64,000 nt of DNA from G963665215 sp963665215. GTDB taxonomy: Bacteria; Chloroflexota; Dehalococcoidia; Lucifugimonadales; CAUZJF01. Position 1 is the first letter of the stretch. Every line of letters begins with the position of its first letter. The notes under the pieces are model-generated. The model was not told the DNA's origin and made no database searches. It worked only from the letters and a program-made list of their open reading frames with translations. The stretch covers positions 186,001 to 250,000 of the forward strand of contig CAXXWW010000014.1 of the NCBI GenBank assembly GCA_963665215.2. Direction: 5' to 3'. Shown here piece by piece: positions 49,983-59,061 of the stretch. A program made the position numbers and the translations under genes.

Positions 49983-51311
49983 ATGGTAAGGTCGAGGGAT
50001 GCCCTGGAAGCGGAGTACCGCAGCGCCACTCCCAGCTCCTTGGCTCAGTGGGAGAGGGGCAGACCGGTGATGCCGGGTGGGATCATCAAGGGCGCATACT
50101 GGAATCCACCGTATCCGCTATACGTCGACCACGCGGATGGCTGCTACCTCTGGGACCTGGACGGTCGGAAATACGTCGATTTCGCCAACCACAACACTGC
50201 CATGATTCTCGGGCACAGCCACCCGGCGGTGGTTGAGGCTGTCCAAAGAGAGCTTGAGCGCGGCATCGGCCTTGGAGAGCCCACGTCCCTCGACGCGGAC
50301 ATGGCCGAGGAGATCACCCAGAGGATTCCCTCCGTGGAGAAGGTGCGGTTTACGGGCTCCGGGACCGAGTCCTCGATGCACGCGACGAGGCTTGTGCGTG
50401 CGGTCACGGGCAAGCCGAAGGTCGCCAAGTTCGAGGGGGCCTACCACGGCAGCCACGATGCGCTGGAGGTCAGCGTATCGCCGCCCCTAGACGGGGCCGG
50501 TCCCGCCGACTCGCCGGCCGCGGTGGGCACATGGGAGGGCATGGCCCAAGGCTCTGAGGAGGACGTCGTGGTCCTGCCGTACAATCAGTGGGAATCGGTC
50601 GAGCTCATCCTCCGAGAGCACAAGGAAGATCTGGCCGCGGTATTCTACGATGGCAAGCCCGGCATGCTCGACGTCCCCGAGGAATTCACGCGATTTGTGC
50701 GGGACATAACCCGCGAGCTGGGACTCCTACTGGTGATGGACGAGGTGGTCAGCTTCCGGGCGGGATACTCGGGGTACCAGGGTGTCTGTGGGATAGAGCC
50801 GGACCTGACAATGTTCGGCAAGATCATTGGGGGCGGGTTACCGGTGGGCGCCATCGGCGGCCGGGCCGATCTCATGGACGTGCTGGACAACTCTCGGGGC
50901 ACTGGCAGGCTGGGTCAGAGCGGCACCTTCTCGGGAAACAACTTCACCCTGGCGGCGGGGCTGGCCACGCTCAGGGCGCTGACGCCGGATATCTACGAGC
51001 GCCTGGATGGATTGCGGGAGCGGCTGCACGCCGGACTCGAAGCCTCCTTCGCGGGTGCGGGCATACCCTGCCAGGTGCTGAGCGCCGGCTCGATTATCAG
51101 CTCCTTCCTGACGGACCAGCCCGTTCGGGACTACCGCAGCTCCCTGACGGCTGACACGGAGCTCCTCAATCGAATCATTCTAGCGCTGCTGCTAAAGGGC
51201 TACCACACGGGGCATGGCGCCATGTTCTTGCTCCTCTCGACGCCCATGGGCGTCGAGCACATCGACGGCCTGCTCGAAGCACTAGACCAGGTGCTAGAGG
51301 AGCGCGACTGA
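49983..51311 (+). CDS. Class III aminotransferase, glutamate-1-semialdehyde aminomutase-like (2)
   Basis: 442 residues from ATG 49983 with GAGGAG 5 bp upstream; a GTG 6 bp earlier is possible. Landmarks: GSGTESSMHATRLVRAVTGK, KFEGAYHGSHDALE, VMDEVVSFRAGY with PLP-binding D253, and Schiff-base K280 in TMFGKIIGGGLPVGAIGG. It is a paralogue of the gene at 35501. Its position right after two amidohydrolases suggests a joint degradative pathway. GSAM for heme synthesis cannot be excluded for one of the two, but neither sits with hem genes. Confidence 0.9.
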   Translation: MVRSRDALEAEYRSATPSSLAQWERGRPVMPGGIIKGAYWNPPYPLYVDHADGCYLWDLDGRKYVDFANHNTAMILGHSHPAVVEAVQRELERGIGLGEPTSLDADMAEEITQRIPSVEKVRFTGSGTESSMHATRLVRAVTGKPKVAKFEGAYHGSHDALEVSVSPPLDGAGPADSPAAVGTWEGMAQGSEEDVVVLPYNQWESVELILREHKEDLAAVFYDGKPGMLDVPEEFTRFVRDITRELGLLLVMDEVVSFRAGYSGYQGVCGIEPDLTMFGKIIGGGLPVGAIGGRADLMDVLDNSRGTGRLGQSGTFSGNNFTLAAGLATLRALTPDIYERLDGLRERLHAGLEASFAGAGIPCQVLSAGSIISSFLTDQPVRDYRSSLTADTELLNRIILALLLKGYHTGHGAMFLLLSTPMGVEHIDGLLEALDQVLEERD

Positions 51312-51350
51312 GGGGACGGTCTGCCGCCGGGTCCGGGCATGTCAAGCGCC

Positions 51351-51382
51351 AAAAGCCCCCCTGGCTTTCCAGGGGGGCTTTT
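51351..51382. terminator. Strong bidirectional terminator
   Basis: A perfect 14-bp hairpin: AAAAGCCCCCCTGG (51351-51364), loop CTTT, complement CCAGGGGGGCTTTT (51369-51382). It has a T-run on the plus side and an A-run that becomes a T-run on the minus side, so it serves both the aminotransferase (plus) and the FmdB gene (minus). Confidence 0.9.
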
Positions 51383-51408
51383 CTTAATGGCTCGAGCTGG
51401 GGAAATGC

Positions 51409-51651
51409 TCAAACGGTCATTGAGCAGGCGCACGCGCCACCGGCCGCGCCGCCGCAGCATCCTCCGCCTCCACCGGCTATGGCTTTCGTCTCACCGCTCG
51501 CAGCCGATGAGAACGATACGAACACCGACAGCTGGCGCTTCGATTCGTCGCCGCAGTTGGGGCACGACGCCTCTTCGTCCATGCGGCTGACCGGCCGCAG
51601 GCGGTCGAACGTGTGCGAACACGACGTGCATGTGAACTCGTACAGTGGCAT
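51409..51651 (-). CDS. FmdB-family zinc ribbon protein
   Basis: 80 residues starting MPLYEFTCTSCSHTFDRLRPVSRMDEEASCPNCG, the classic FmdB zinc ribbon with CxxC at 8-11 and 30-33. The C-terminus is a Gly/Ala/Cys-rich tail (GGGGGCCGGAAGGACAC) that may bind extra metal. Function of the family is not settled, though it was first linked with formamidase and formate genes. Confidence 0.9.
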   Translation of the reverse strand: MPLYEFTCTSCSHTFDRLRPVSRMDEEASCPNCGDESKRQLSVFVSFSSAASGETKAIAGGGGGCCGGAAGGACACSMTV

Positions 51652-51819
51652 TATTCGTCCCTTGACCCGTGTGATCTCTCGTTCACCCTATTTTAGGTGC
51701 TGCATCGCGTCGGGTCAATGTGTGCGTATAATAATAGACGTAAACAAGGGAGTGGGACGCGCACCATGGGCCGTTCTTGGCCCTGATTGAAGAGCGCGCT
51801 TCCTGGAGGGGAACAAGAG

Positions 51820-53022
51820 TTGGGTATTGGCCATGCTCTGCCTGATGAGAAGGGGCGGTTCGGAAAGTTTGGGGGTCGCTTCGTTCCCGAGACCCTGATG
51901 CACGCCCTGGAAGAGCTGGAGGGCGCCTATAGCGCCGCTCTGGAAGACGAGGAGTTTCAGGCGGAGCTGGACCGCCTCTTGCGCCTGTATGCGGGCCGAC
52001 CGACCCCCCTGTACCATGCCGAGAATCTGACTGAGGACCTGGGAGGCGCCCAGATCTATCTGAAGCGAGAGGACCTGGCCCACACGGGGGCCCACAAGAT
52101 AAACAATGTCCTGGGCCAGGGTCTGCTGGCCAAGCGCATGGGGAAAAAGCGGGTCATCGCCGAGACCGGGGCCGGGCAACACGGGGTCGCTACAGCCACA
52201 GTCTGCGCCATGTTGAAGCAAGAGTGCGTGGTTTACATGGGGGAAGAGGACATTCGGCGCCAGTCTCTCAACGTATTTCGCATGCGAATGCTTGGCGCCG
52301 AGGTACGCCCCGTGGGCTCGGGAAGCAGGACGTTGAAGGACGCGATCAATGAGTGCATACGGGACTGGGTCGAGAACGTGGAGACCACCCACTACCTCAT
52401 AGGCAGCGTGGTGGGCCCGCACCCTTACCCGATGATGGTGCGAGACTTCCAATCGGTAATAGGCAAGGAGGCGCGCGAGCAGATTCTTACGGCCGCCGGG
52501 AGGCTGCCCGACTACGCCGTTGCATGCGTCGGCGGGGGTAGCAACGCAATTGGCCTGTTCCACGAGTTCATTCCGGACGAGACTGTGGGACTTGTCGGCG
52601 TGGAGGCGGGGGGGCGGGGGACGGACGGCCAGCATCACGCCGCGACGCTGGTAGCTGGGGAGGTTGGGGTGCTCCACGGCATGATGTCCTACCTGATTCA
52701 GGACGATGATGGCCAGGTGCGTGAGACGCACAGCATCTCCGCGGGCCTGGACTACCCCGGCGTCGGTCCAGAGCACAGCTACCTCAAAGACTCCGGCCGC
52801 GCGTCCTATGTCAGCGTCCTAGACTCCCAGGCGCTGGAGGGTTTTCAGCTACTGTGCCGTACCGAGGGCATCATACCCGCGCTGGAGCCGGCTCACGCCA
52901 TACATTACGTTTCGGAGCTTGCGCCCACACTGCGAAAGGAGCAGATAATCGTGCTCGGCCTGAGCGGTCGCGGCGACAAGGACATGGACACCGTCGCCGA
53001 CGCCCTGGGTGTAAGTCTGTAG
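51820..53022 (+). CDS. trpB: Tryptophan synthase beta subunit
   Basis: 400 residues from TTG 51820, which has GGAGG about 10 bp upstream; an earlier TTG (51787) has none. TrpB landmarks: GRFGKFGGRFVPETLMHALEELE, GRPTPLYHAENL, PLP lysine K93 in LKREDLAHTGAHKINN, the EDIRRQ region, GGGSNAIGLFHEFI for PLP phosphate and ISAGLDYPGVGPEHSYL. It joins indole and serine. The usual partner trpA is not downstream; the next full gene is htpX. Either trpA lies elsewhere or this copy works alone. Confidence 0.95.
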   Translation: MGIGHALPDEKGRFGKFGGRFVPETLMHALEELEGAYSAALEDEEFQAELDRLLRLYAGRPTPLYHAENLTEDLGGAQIYLKREDLAHTGAHKINNVLGQGLLAKRMGKKRVIAETGAGQHGVATATVCAMLKQECVVYMGEEDIRRQSLNVFRMRMLGAEVRPVGSGSRTLKDAINECIRDWVENVETTHYLIGSVVGPHPYPMMVRDFQSVIGKEAREQILTAAGRLPDYAVACVGGGSNAIGLFHEFIPDETVGLVGVEAGGRGTDGQHHAATLVAGEVGVLHGMMSYLIQDDDGQVRETHSISAGLDYPGVGPEHSYLKDSGRASYVSVLDSQALEGFQLLCRTEGIIPALEPAHAIHYVSELAPTLRKEQIIVLGLSGRGDKDMDTVADALGVSL

Positions 53023-53031
53023 GTGGTAACG

Positions 53032-53148
53032 ATGCGCGAGGTATCGACGAACCCGCCCCTTCAATCGGACGCGGACCTCGTGACCGGCGGCGGGCTGATT
53101 CAGATCGAGCTTATCCGCACGGGCGGAGACCCGACCGGCACAGGTTGA
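53032..53148 (+). CDS. Possible small protein downstream of trpB
   Basis: A 38-codon frame from ATG 53032, 9 bp after the trpB stop, with AGGTGG 5 bp upstream. The product begins MREVSTNPPLQSDADLVTGG and contains IQIELIRTGGDP. No family recognised and too short to judge; the ribosome-binding site is its main support. Confidence 0.3.
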   Translation: MREVSTNPPLQSDADLVTGGGLIQIELIRTGGDPTGTG

Positions 53149-53241
53149 AGGCCGGCGAGGCGTCGCATCAATCAAGCAACAAGGCCAAACCGGTATAATG
53201 GAATATGTCGAAAGGGGGGGCCGCCTCTAGGAGGAACAGTG

Positions 53242-54183
53242 ATGAGACAGCGAAGCTACGGCAGGGACAGAGAGCTGACTCTCCGGATGGCCTTTACCGG
53301 ATTCCTCCTGCTGCTGGTCTACATGGCCTTCGGGCTGTTGCTGCTGTGGGCCGGGATAAACCCGATCTTCATGGTCGTCTTTGGCGTGGTAATGGTGGCG
53401 TTCCAGTACTTCGGCTCGGACAAGCTCGTGCTGCTGACTACCGGGTCAAGGGCCGTGACCCCCGAGCAGGAGCCGCGGTTCCACGCCATGGTCGAACGCC
53501 TGGCGGCGATGGCCGACATGCCGAAGCCCAAGAAGCTGGCCGTGATGGAGACACACGTGCCCAACGCCTTCGCCACCGGGCGCAACCCCAAGAAGGCGGT
53601 GATTGTCGTGACCCGAGGGCTTCTCGCCCGTCTGGACGAGGGGGAGCAGGAGGCGGTGTTGGCCCACGAGCTTATCCACATCAAGAATCGGGACGTGATG
53701 GTCCTGACCTGGGCCGGCCTTATCGTGATAATGGCCGGCTACCTTATGCAGATGTTGTTCTGGATGAGCCTGTTCGGCGGCTTCGGAGGGGGAGGCCGCG
53801 ACCGCCAGGGAGGCGGCCAGGCTGTGATGATCATGCTGGGGGTCTACGTGGGCACGATCATCATCTACTTCCTCAGCCAGCTACTCATCCTGACCCTGTC
53901 GCGCTACCGCGAGTATGCGGCGGACCGTGGAAGCGCGATCCTGACCGGTGCGCCCCTACATCTCGCCTCGGCCCTGTCCAAGCTAAGCGACGATATGTAC
54001 CGCATTCCCGAGAAGGACCTTCGGCAGGTGAAGCACGCCAACGCGTTCTTCATCGTCTCCGCTCTCAAGGGCGACAAGATGGCCGCCCTGCTCTCCAGCC
54101 ATCCGCCGGTAGAGAAGCGCATTGAGCGTCTGCGGAACATGCAGCGCGACCTCGAGCGCCCGTCCATATTCACCGGGATCTAA
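53242..54183 (+). CDS. htpX: M48 membrane metalloprotease HtpX
   Basis: 313 residues from ATG 53242 with AGGAGG 7 bp upstream; a GTG 3 bp earlier is possible. Two N-terminal helices (LTLRMAFTGFLLLLVYMAFGLLLLW; PIFMVVFGVVMVAFQYF), the zinc motif HELIH at residues 142-146 with the third ligand in SRYREYAADRGSA, and two more helices between them separated by a Gly-rich loop (GGFGGGGRDRQGGG). HtpX degrades misfolded membrane proteins. It is followed 4 bp later by pspAB, as in Actinobacteria, and converges with pspAA/pspA. Confidence 0.95.
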   Translation: MRQRSYGRDRELTLRMAFTGFLLLLVYMAFGLLLLWAGINPIFMVVFGVVMVAFQYFGSDKLVLLTTGSRAVTPEQEPRFHAMVERLAAMADMPKPKKLAVMETHVPNAFATGRNPKKAVIVVTRGLLARLDEGEQEAVLAHELIHIKNRDVMVLTWAGLIVIMAGYLMQMLFWMSLFGGFGGGGRDRQGGGQAVMIMLGVYVGTIIIYFLSQLLILTLSRYREYAADRGSAILTGAPLHLASALSKLSDDMYRIPEKDLRQVKHANAFFIVSALKGDKMAALLSSHPPVEKRIERLRNMQRDLERPSIFTGI

Positions 54184-54187
54184 GACA

Positions 54188-54757
54188 GTGGGACTGCTGG
54201 GCGTCCTCTTTGGGCGAAACAAGCTACGTAAGGCGGACCGGGAGCAGTTTTTCTCGATAGTCACGGCCGCGGTGTCTCTTAGGGGGAGGACCGACCTGCG
54301 TCCGTCGGACAGGGCCGGTATCGTGTTCAACCCGGTCGAGTCCCAGTTTTTCGAGGAGCTGGAAGCAGAGCTGCGGGACCTGCTCCGCGTGAGCGCCCAC
54401 GCCACGGGCACACGCTACGAGATCAAGGACGACGGCTACGGCACGCGGTGGGTGGTCCTGGACGACCGCGATTTCGAGGACCTCGTTGCCACTATTCACC
54501 TGGTCGCCGAGACGGTAACAGAGCACGGCTTCGGCGATCGCCTGCTGGCCGCCGTGTTCGGGTTCGACTACAAGGGCGAGCGGGCATACTGCGTGTACAA
54601 CATGAAGCGGGGAAGATTCTATCCCTTCGTCCTCTCGGGTGAGAAGGAGCGCGACAATGCCGCGGAGATGCGGCTGTGCGCGCTGATGGAGGAGGAGAAG
54701 ATACCTGTAGAGAGCAGCCTCGAGAGGTGGTACGCCCTCTGGGGGATACCGTTCTAG
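54188..54757 (+). CDS. pspAB: PspA-associated protein PspAB
   Basis: 189 residues from GTG 54188, 4 bp after the htpX stop. Pattern matches the PspAB family: VGLLGVLFGRNKLRK at the start, FFSIVTAAVSLRG, KDDGYGTRWVVLDD, DLVATIHLVAETVTEHGFGDRLLAAVFGF, MKRGRFYPFVL, and the C-terminal ESSLERWYALWGIPF. It belongs to an envelope-stress module with PspA, PspAA and HtpX; its molecular role is not settled. Confidence 0.88.
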   Translation: MGLLGVLFGRNKLRKADREQFFSIVTAAVSLRGRTDLRPSDRAGIVFNPVESQFFEELEAELRDLLRVSAHATGTRYEIKDDGYGTRWVVLDDRDFEDLVATIHLVAETVTEHGFGDRLLAAVFGFDYKGERAYCVYNMKRGRFYPFVLSGEKERDNAAEMRLCALMEEEKIPVESSLERWYALWGIPF

Positions 54758-54995
54758 CTTCGTTCATTGGCCGGCGGGCTCACCAACCCTATCTCCCGAG
54801 AAGACCGGACGAGGGCTTGGGGTTGCGACGGAGGAACGGCATCGCATCGCAAGACGTGCATTAGCAGGTGGGCGATCGCGGAGAGCGCGAGTACTCAAGA
54901 GGACTGATCGAGGTGGCTTGATCTGGTGCTGCGGGGTGGCTGAGGGAACACCGGTCCCGGACAGAGCGACAGTGGGTACGTCCATGTAAACAGGA

Positions 54996-55023
54996 AAGGT
55001 CCCGAGCCGCGGCCCGGGACCTT
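54996..55023. terminator. Bidirectional terminator between pspAB and pspAA
   Basis: AAGGTCCCG (54996-55004) and CGGGACCTT (55015-55023) form a 9-bp stem, with an extra GCC/GGC pairing inside the loop. It lies between convergent genes. The T-run is short, so strength is moderate. Confidence 0.6.
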
Positions 55024-55051
55024 GAGTTTGTTGGGTGGCGGCCGCGTGCCG

Positions 55052-55330
55052 TCAGCCCGGCAGCAGGCCCTCGCCGGTGAAAATCTCTACGGCCTCTTCG
55101 ATCGTTAAGTCGGGCTCCGGAAGCACAAGGTCCGACTCTACCAGCTCGTCTATCGGCACGGAGGTCCCCTTCTCGCGGACCAGGTCCAGCATGCTCTTGA
55201 GCAGCCGCTCGAACCCCTGGCGGTTTTCCTGCTCGACTACCTCGACGATCTGGTTGTCAATCACGTTGAGGTCATCCACGCTGGCGCCGGGGAAGTAATA
55301 TTGCCCCTCGGTGAGTATGCGCACAATCAT
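55052..55330 (-). CDS. pspAA: PspA-associated protein PspAA
   Basis: 92 residues. MIVRILTEGQYYFPGASVDDLNVIDNQIV, then MLDLVREKGTSVPIDELVESDLVLPEPDLTIEEAVEIFTGEGLLPG match the PspAA family over its full length. Its ATG overlaps the pspA stop by 4 bp, so the two are translationally coupled. Confidence 0.92.
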   Translation of the reverse strand: MIVRILTEGQYYFPGASVDDLNVIDNQIVEVVEQENRQGFERLLKSMLDLVREKGTSVPIDELVESDLVLPEPDLTIEEAVEIFTGEGLLPG

Positions 55331-56061
55331 GACTGGCCCTCCGGTAGGGACTTCTTCTCGCTGGAGGATATGCCGCCCTTGAGGGCCGCCAGCTCGGCCT
55401 CCACGCTTGCCGAAGAAGACAGCTGAAGAAGCTGGCGACTCACGTCGTCTTGGCCGCCGCTGGCAGGATCGTCCAGCACGCCCGTGGCGACCAGCTCGTC
55501 GATGGCGCCGGCCTTGGCCCGCAGCGTCTCAGTCTTGGTTTCCGCGCGCTCGATGGCCAGCGTGATGTCGCCCATCTCCTCCGATACGCCGGACAGGGCC
55601 GATCCGATGCGCACCTGGGCCTGGGCGGCGCTATACTGGGCCTTGATGATCTCCTTCCTCGTGCGAAACGCCTGGACCTTGGCCTGAAGACGCTGCTCGG
55701 CGTGGATCAGCTTCTCCTGTTCCAGCTCCAGGCCGGCGATCTGCTCATCCAGCCCTTGAAGCTCCCCCAGACCGGCCTGCTTCCTCTCGAGGGCCAGCCT
55801 GGCCAGGTCTTCCCGTCCCATCTCCAGGGCCTGTCGCGCCTGGGTATCCAGCTTGGCGACGTTGTCCTCCGCCTTCTTCGCCTGTAGCTGGAGCCTCCGT
55901 TTGGTAGTGACCATCTCCACCACTCCACGTTTCACGTTTCGCAGCATCTCCATCTGCTTTTCATAGGAGTAGTCGAGGGTATCCCTGGGGTCCTCTGCCT
56001 GGTCCATTATACGGTTCATTTTCGACTTAACGATTGTAGACATCCTGGATAGCATTCCCAT
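55327..56061 (-). CDS. pspA: Phage shock protein A / IM30 family protein
   Basis: 244 residues, mostly coiled coil. The N-terminus (MGMLSRMSTIVKSKMNRIMDQAEDPRDTLDYSYEKQMEMLRNVKRGVVEMVTTKRRL) is the membrane-binding helix and the P-rich start of PspA/Vipp1 proteins; helices 2-5 follow, and a Ser-rich tail ends the protein. PspA oligomerises on damaged inner membrane to limit proton leak. It heads the pspA-pspAA transcript, possibly preceded by the 65-residue membrane protein gene. Confidence 0.94.
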   Translation of the reverse strand: MGMLSRMSTIVKSKMNRIMDQAEDPRDTLDYSYEKQMEMLRNVKRGVVEMVTTKRRLQLQAKKAEDNVAKLDTQARQALEMGREDLARLALERKQAGLGELQGLDEQIAGLELEQEKLIHAEQRLQAKVQAFRTRKEIIKAQYSAAQAQVRIGSALSGVSEEMGDITLAIERAETKTETLRAKAGAIDELVATGVLDDPASGGQDDVSRQLLQLSSSASVEAELAALKGGISSSEKKSLPEGQS

Positions 56062-56132
56062 GCTGTGCCTCCCAACGACCGAGGAAAATGATTACGGGGG
56101 TACCCTGGTATCAGGCACGCCAATCAGCCTGC

Positions 56133-56330
56133 CTAGTAGTCGCTCGACCCACTCTTCTTCCCGGAAAATAGCTTGATAAGCCCAAATAATCCCACGATGA
56201 CTCCGGCCACGACGACCACGAATCCCAGGATGTCCAGGAGCCATGTCAGAATATCGGACTGTATAAGCGCCCCGAGCAAGACCAGGAATATCCCCGCTAT
56301 TAGAAGACTTCCGCCTCCAAGCTTACCCAT
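56133..56330 (-). CDS. Small two-helix membrane protein upstream of pspA
   Basis: 65 residues: helix 1 SLLIAGIFLVLLGALIQ, helix 2 WLLDILGFVVVVAGVIVGLFGLI, then a basic/Ser tail FSGKKSGSSDY. No named family, although size, topology and position directly upstream of pspA resemble small membrane partners in Psp systems (PspB/C/Y-like). Spacing of about 70 bp would allow a shared promoter. Confidence 0.75.
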   Translation of the reverse strand: MGKLGGGSLLIAGIFLVLLGALIQSDILTWLLDILGFVVVVAGVIVGLFGLIKLFSGKKSGSSDY

Positions 56331-56471
56331 GCGCTGCCCCCGAGACTTGCTTCGTATCCTGTCCGCCCAGTGTACACGATATTATCACCGCCCACGGGTG
56401 TCAAGGGCGACGCGAGCCGGCAGGGCGTCTGACCGGCCGGTGGCCGCGCTCCTGTTGGGCAGGAACTGCAG

Positions 56472-57002
56472 CTAGCGGTGCACCCGGCGATATCCGGATG
56501 ACAGCTGTAGCAGGGCTGGCTCAATCAGGTCCCAGAGAGGTATGCTGTTGTGAAGCACCTCAGACAGCGTGGCCGGCGGCTCTGGGAAAAGTCCGGTGCG
56601 CCGGAATCGAGACCTGGCCCTGTAGGCAATAGAGTATGCCAGTGGGTGGGCGGGCTTATTCCTCGCTTGGTCGCCCAGGAGATGTCCCAGATGGCCCAGT
56701 ACGCCCGCCAGTAGAGCTGGGTGGTACCAGACACCGAGAACCAGCGCCAGCATCACCACCGTATACTCCCACGCATGAAGGAGCACGAAGATGCGTCGTC
56801 GGTCCTTCTTGACGTACAGGTAGTAGAAGTCTAATACGTGGTCCGCGTCAATCAGCACGCCCGTGGCCGTGGCGGCCGGGAGGGCCAGTGCAGACCCCGT
56901 GGTCGCCCAAACGCTCACACCAATTCCCACCGAAACCACGGTGTGCCCAAGCGGACCCAGCTGTGTACCTCCATCGCTCCAGCCCGACGCCCCACGCGTC
57001 AC
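56472..57002 (-). CDS. YdjM-like integral membrane metal-dependent hydrolase family protein
   Basis: About 176 residues from GTG 57002, which has GGAGG about 11 bp upstream; the frame is open to 57248, but that added part is not protein-like. Conserved polar residues sit among hydrophobic helices: GHTVVSVGIG, LIDADHVLDFYYLYVKKDRR, LLHAWEYTVVMLAL and LGHLGHLLGDQARNKPAHPLAY. These match the D-x-D-H and H-x-x-x-D pattern of YdjM/DUF457-like membrane hydrolases. Function unknown. Confidence 0.68.
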   Translation of the reverse strand: MTRGASGWSDGGTQLGPLGHTVVSVGIGVSVWATTGSALALPAATATGVLIDADHVLDFYYLYVKKDRRRIFVLLHAWEYTVVMLALVLGVWYHPALLAGVLGHLGHLLGDQARNKPAHPLAYSIAYRARSRFRRTGLFPEPPATLSEVLHNSIPLWDLIEPALLQLSSGYRRVHR

Positions 57003-57299
57003 GATGCCGGGCGCCTCCAGCGATTGTATCAGGTCTGGAGGTCGCGCCTGGAGCAGTGGTAGCGTCCGGTTGCGATCGTACACGCGACGGCATGGATGAA
57101 CTGCTTGACCGCGAAGGGAGTCCAAAATCGTGGGGAGGAGCGGCGCCAAGGCCGGCAGAGAAATCGGACACCAGGCGGGCCCAGTGGGCGCCATGAGCGC
57201 CCGGTGTAGTGCAAGAGCGCAAGTCTTGACACGCCAGACGCGGCCCAAGATACTGACTTCGCGATTCCTCGGGTCTAGCCACGGTGAAGGAGAAAGCGT

Positions 57300-58835
57300 G
57301 TGACGGGAAGGTCTCTGGTCGCATTCGTCTCGTTCATGCTCTTGCTGGCCGCCTGCGCCGACCAGGAGGCAGATGCGACAGCTTTGCCTGGTCCCACGCC
57401 GCCTCCAGCGGTAGCACAGGCGCTCCCGTCACCAACTGCCAGTGCAACTCCGCCGCCTACGCCAACTCCCACACCCACCCCCACCCCCACCCCCAACCCA
57501 ACTTTCACCCCTGTGCCTACGCCCACCGCCACGGCAACGGCCGTGCCACCGACCCCTACGAACACTCCCGAGCCAACCCCCACGTTCGAGCCAGGACAGG
57601 TGATATTGCCCATCATTGAGCTCCCGATCCCCACTCCCCCGGCGCTCGCCGACAACCCCCTCGAAATGTCCCTGGATGGCGTCGGCCTGCGTGTTAATGT
57701 TCTGCGGGAGCTCTCGACCAAGCGGCCCGTGGACAGACAGTTCCTGACGAGGGAGGAGCTGAAGGAGCGTTTGCAAAAGCTATTTGAGGAAGACCGGGAC
57801 GAAATCCTGATTGACCAGCGGCTGTATGCCACTCTCGGGATTCTGGATAGGGAGACTGACCTCTACGGCCTCCTCTTGAACCTCTACGGCGAGGGAGTGC
57901 TGGGATACTACGACGCCGAGGACGAGAGGTTCTTCGTTCTCAATGAGGGGGAGGAGTTCGGACCGGCAAGCATACGGACATACGTTCACGAGTACGTGCA
58001 CGCCCTGCAACAGCAGCACTTCGACTTTGATGCGGAGTTCGAAGCCCGTGAGGACAACTCAGATGAGGCAGCTGCCCTGAGGGCGCTCCTCGAGGGCGAC
58101 GCGAGCCTGGCAGAGCAGGTCTACGTGTTCCAGCATATGGACGAATCGGAGCGAAATGCCTCCCAGTCGGAGCCATCCAGTGATCTGATACGGGCATTTC
58201 GGGCGGCTCCCAACGTTATCCAGCGGATGTTCATATTCCCCTACCAGGAGGGGGTGTTTTTTACGTTCGAAATCCTCCGCTCCAACGGGTGGGACGGCTT
58301 GAACCAGGCGTACGATCAGATACCCCAGTCTACAGAGCAGGTGCTCCATCCCGAGAAGTATTTTGGCGGAGACGAGCCTGTTTTGGTTGAGCTCCCCGAC
58401 CTGGTGGCGATACTGGGAGAGGAGTGGACTGAGGTATTGAGGGACACAATGGGAGAGTTCTTTCTCTTAACGTATCTGGAGACGGGCTTTTCCCCGAGGG
58501 CAGCGACTCTCGCCTCAGAGGGCTGGGGCGGCGACGCATACTCCCTATTGAAGGGTCCCCAGGATGAAAGTCTGCTGGTCTCATCGATCACCTGGGATAC
58601 GCAGGGGGACGCTCAGGAGTTCTTCGATACTTTCCTGGAGTTCACGCAGGTACGCACGGGTGCACAGTGGGAAATGGCTGGAGACGAGAGTAAGGCCGAG
58701 GTCATGACGCTGCCAGACCAGAGCATCTTCGTAGGTCTCGAGGGCATCGAGACTCTGCTGATATACGCGCCGGACCAGGCCACCGTCGAGACGGTGAGAG
58801 AAGGGCTTGCGGCGGCCGGTACGGTTGAGGAGTGA
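57300..58835 (+). CDS. Lipoprotein with HExxH metallopeptidase-like domain
   Basis: 511 residues from GTG 57300 with AAGGAG 5-6 bp upstream. Signal peptide ends in LLLAAC. A Thr/Pro linker rich in PTPTP follows to about residue 100. The folded part contains TYVHEYVHALQQQHFDFD, with the zinc motif HEYVH at residues 230-234, and a downstream EAAALRALLEGDASLAEQVY whose Glu is the likely third ligand, as in gluzincins. The remainder has no named domain. It is probably a cell-surface metallopeptidase; the substrate is unknown. Proteins of this plan are frequent in Chloroflexi. Confidence 0.85.
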   Translation: MTGRSLVAFVSFMLLLAACADQEADATALPGPTPPPAVAQALPSPTASATPPPTPTPTPTPTPTPNPTFTPVPTPTATATAVPPTPTNTPEPTPTFEPGQVILPIIELPIPTPPALADNPLEMSLDGVGLRVNVLRELSTKRPVDRQFLTREELKERLQKLFEEDRDEILIDQRLYATLGILDRETDLYGLLLNLYGEGVLGYYDAEDERFFVLNEGEEFGPASIRTYVHEYVHALQQQHFDFDAEFEAREDNSDEAAALRALLEGDASLAEQVYVFQHMDESERNASQSEPSSDLIRAFRAAPNVIQRMFIFPYQEGVFFTFEILRSNGWDGLNQAYDQIPQSTEQVLHPEKYFGGDEPVLVELPDLVAILGEEWTEVLRDTMGEFFLLTYLETGFSPRAATLASEGWGGDAYSLLKGPQDESLLVSSITWDTQGDAQEFFDTFLEFTQVRTGAQWEMAGDESKAEVMTLPDQSIFVGLEGIETLLIYAPDQATVETVREGLAAAGTVEE

Positions 58836-59061
58836 TTGAGGCCCGATTCTCGCGCTGCGGACGCGTCCAGGCGACAGGCCGGGCCGCACCCCCACCCTAG
58901 ACTCACGTTCCTGTACTCAGACCTGTCGCCCGAAGTGGTCAGAAGAGAGCTGCCGGAAGCTGACTGCGCGGGGTTTCGGTGGCTGCGTGGCCCTCCCGCG
59001 CCGGCCTTGAAACAAGTGTGTCTCGTTGGTACACTCGTTTCGACTTAAATGGTGAGCAGTT

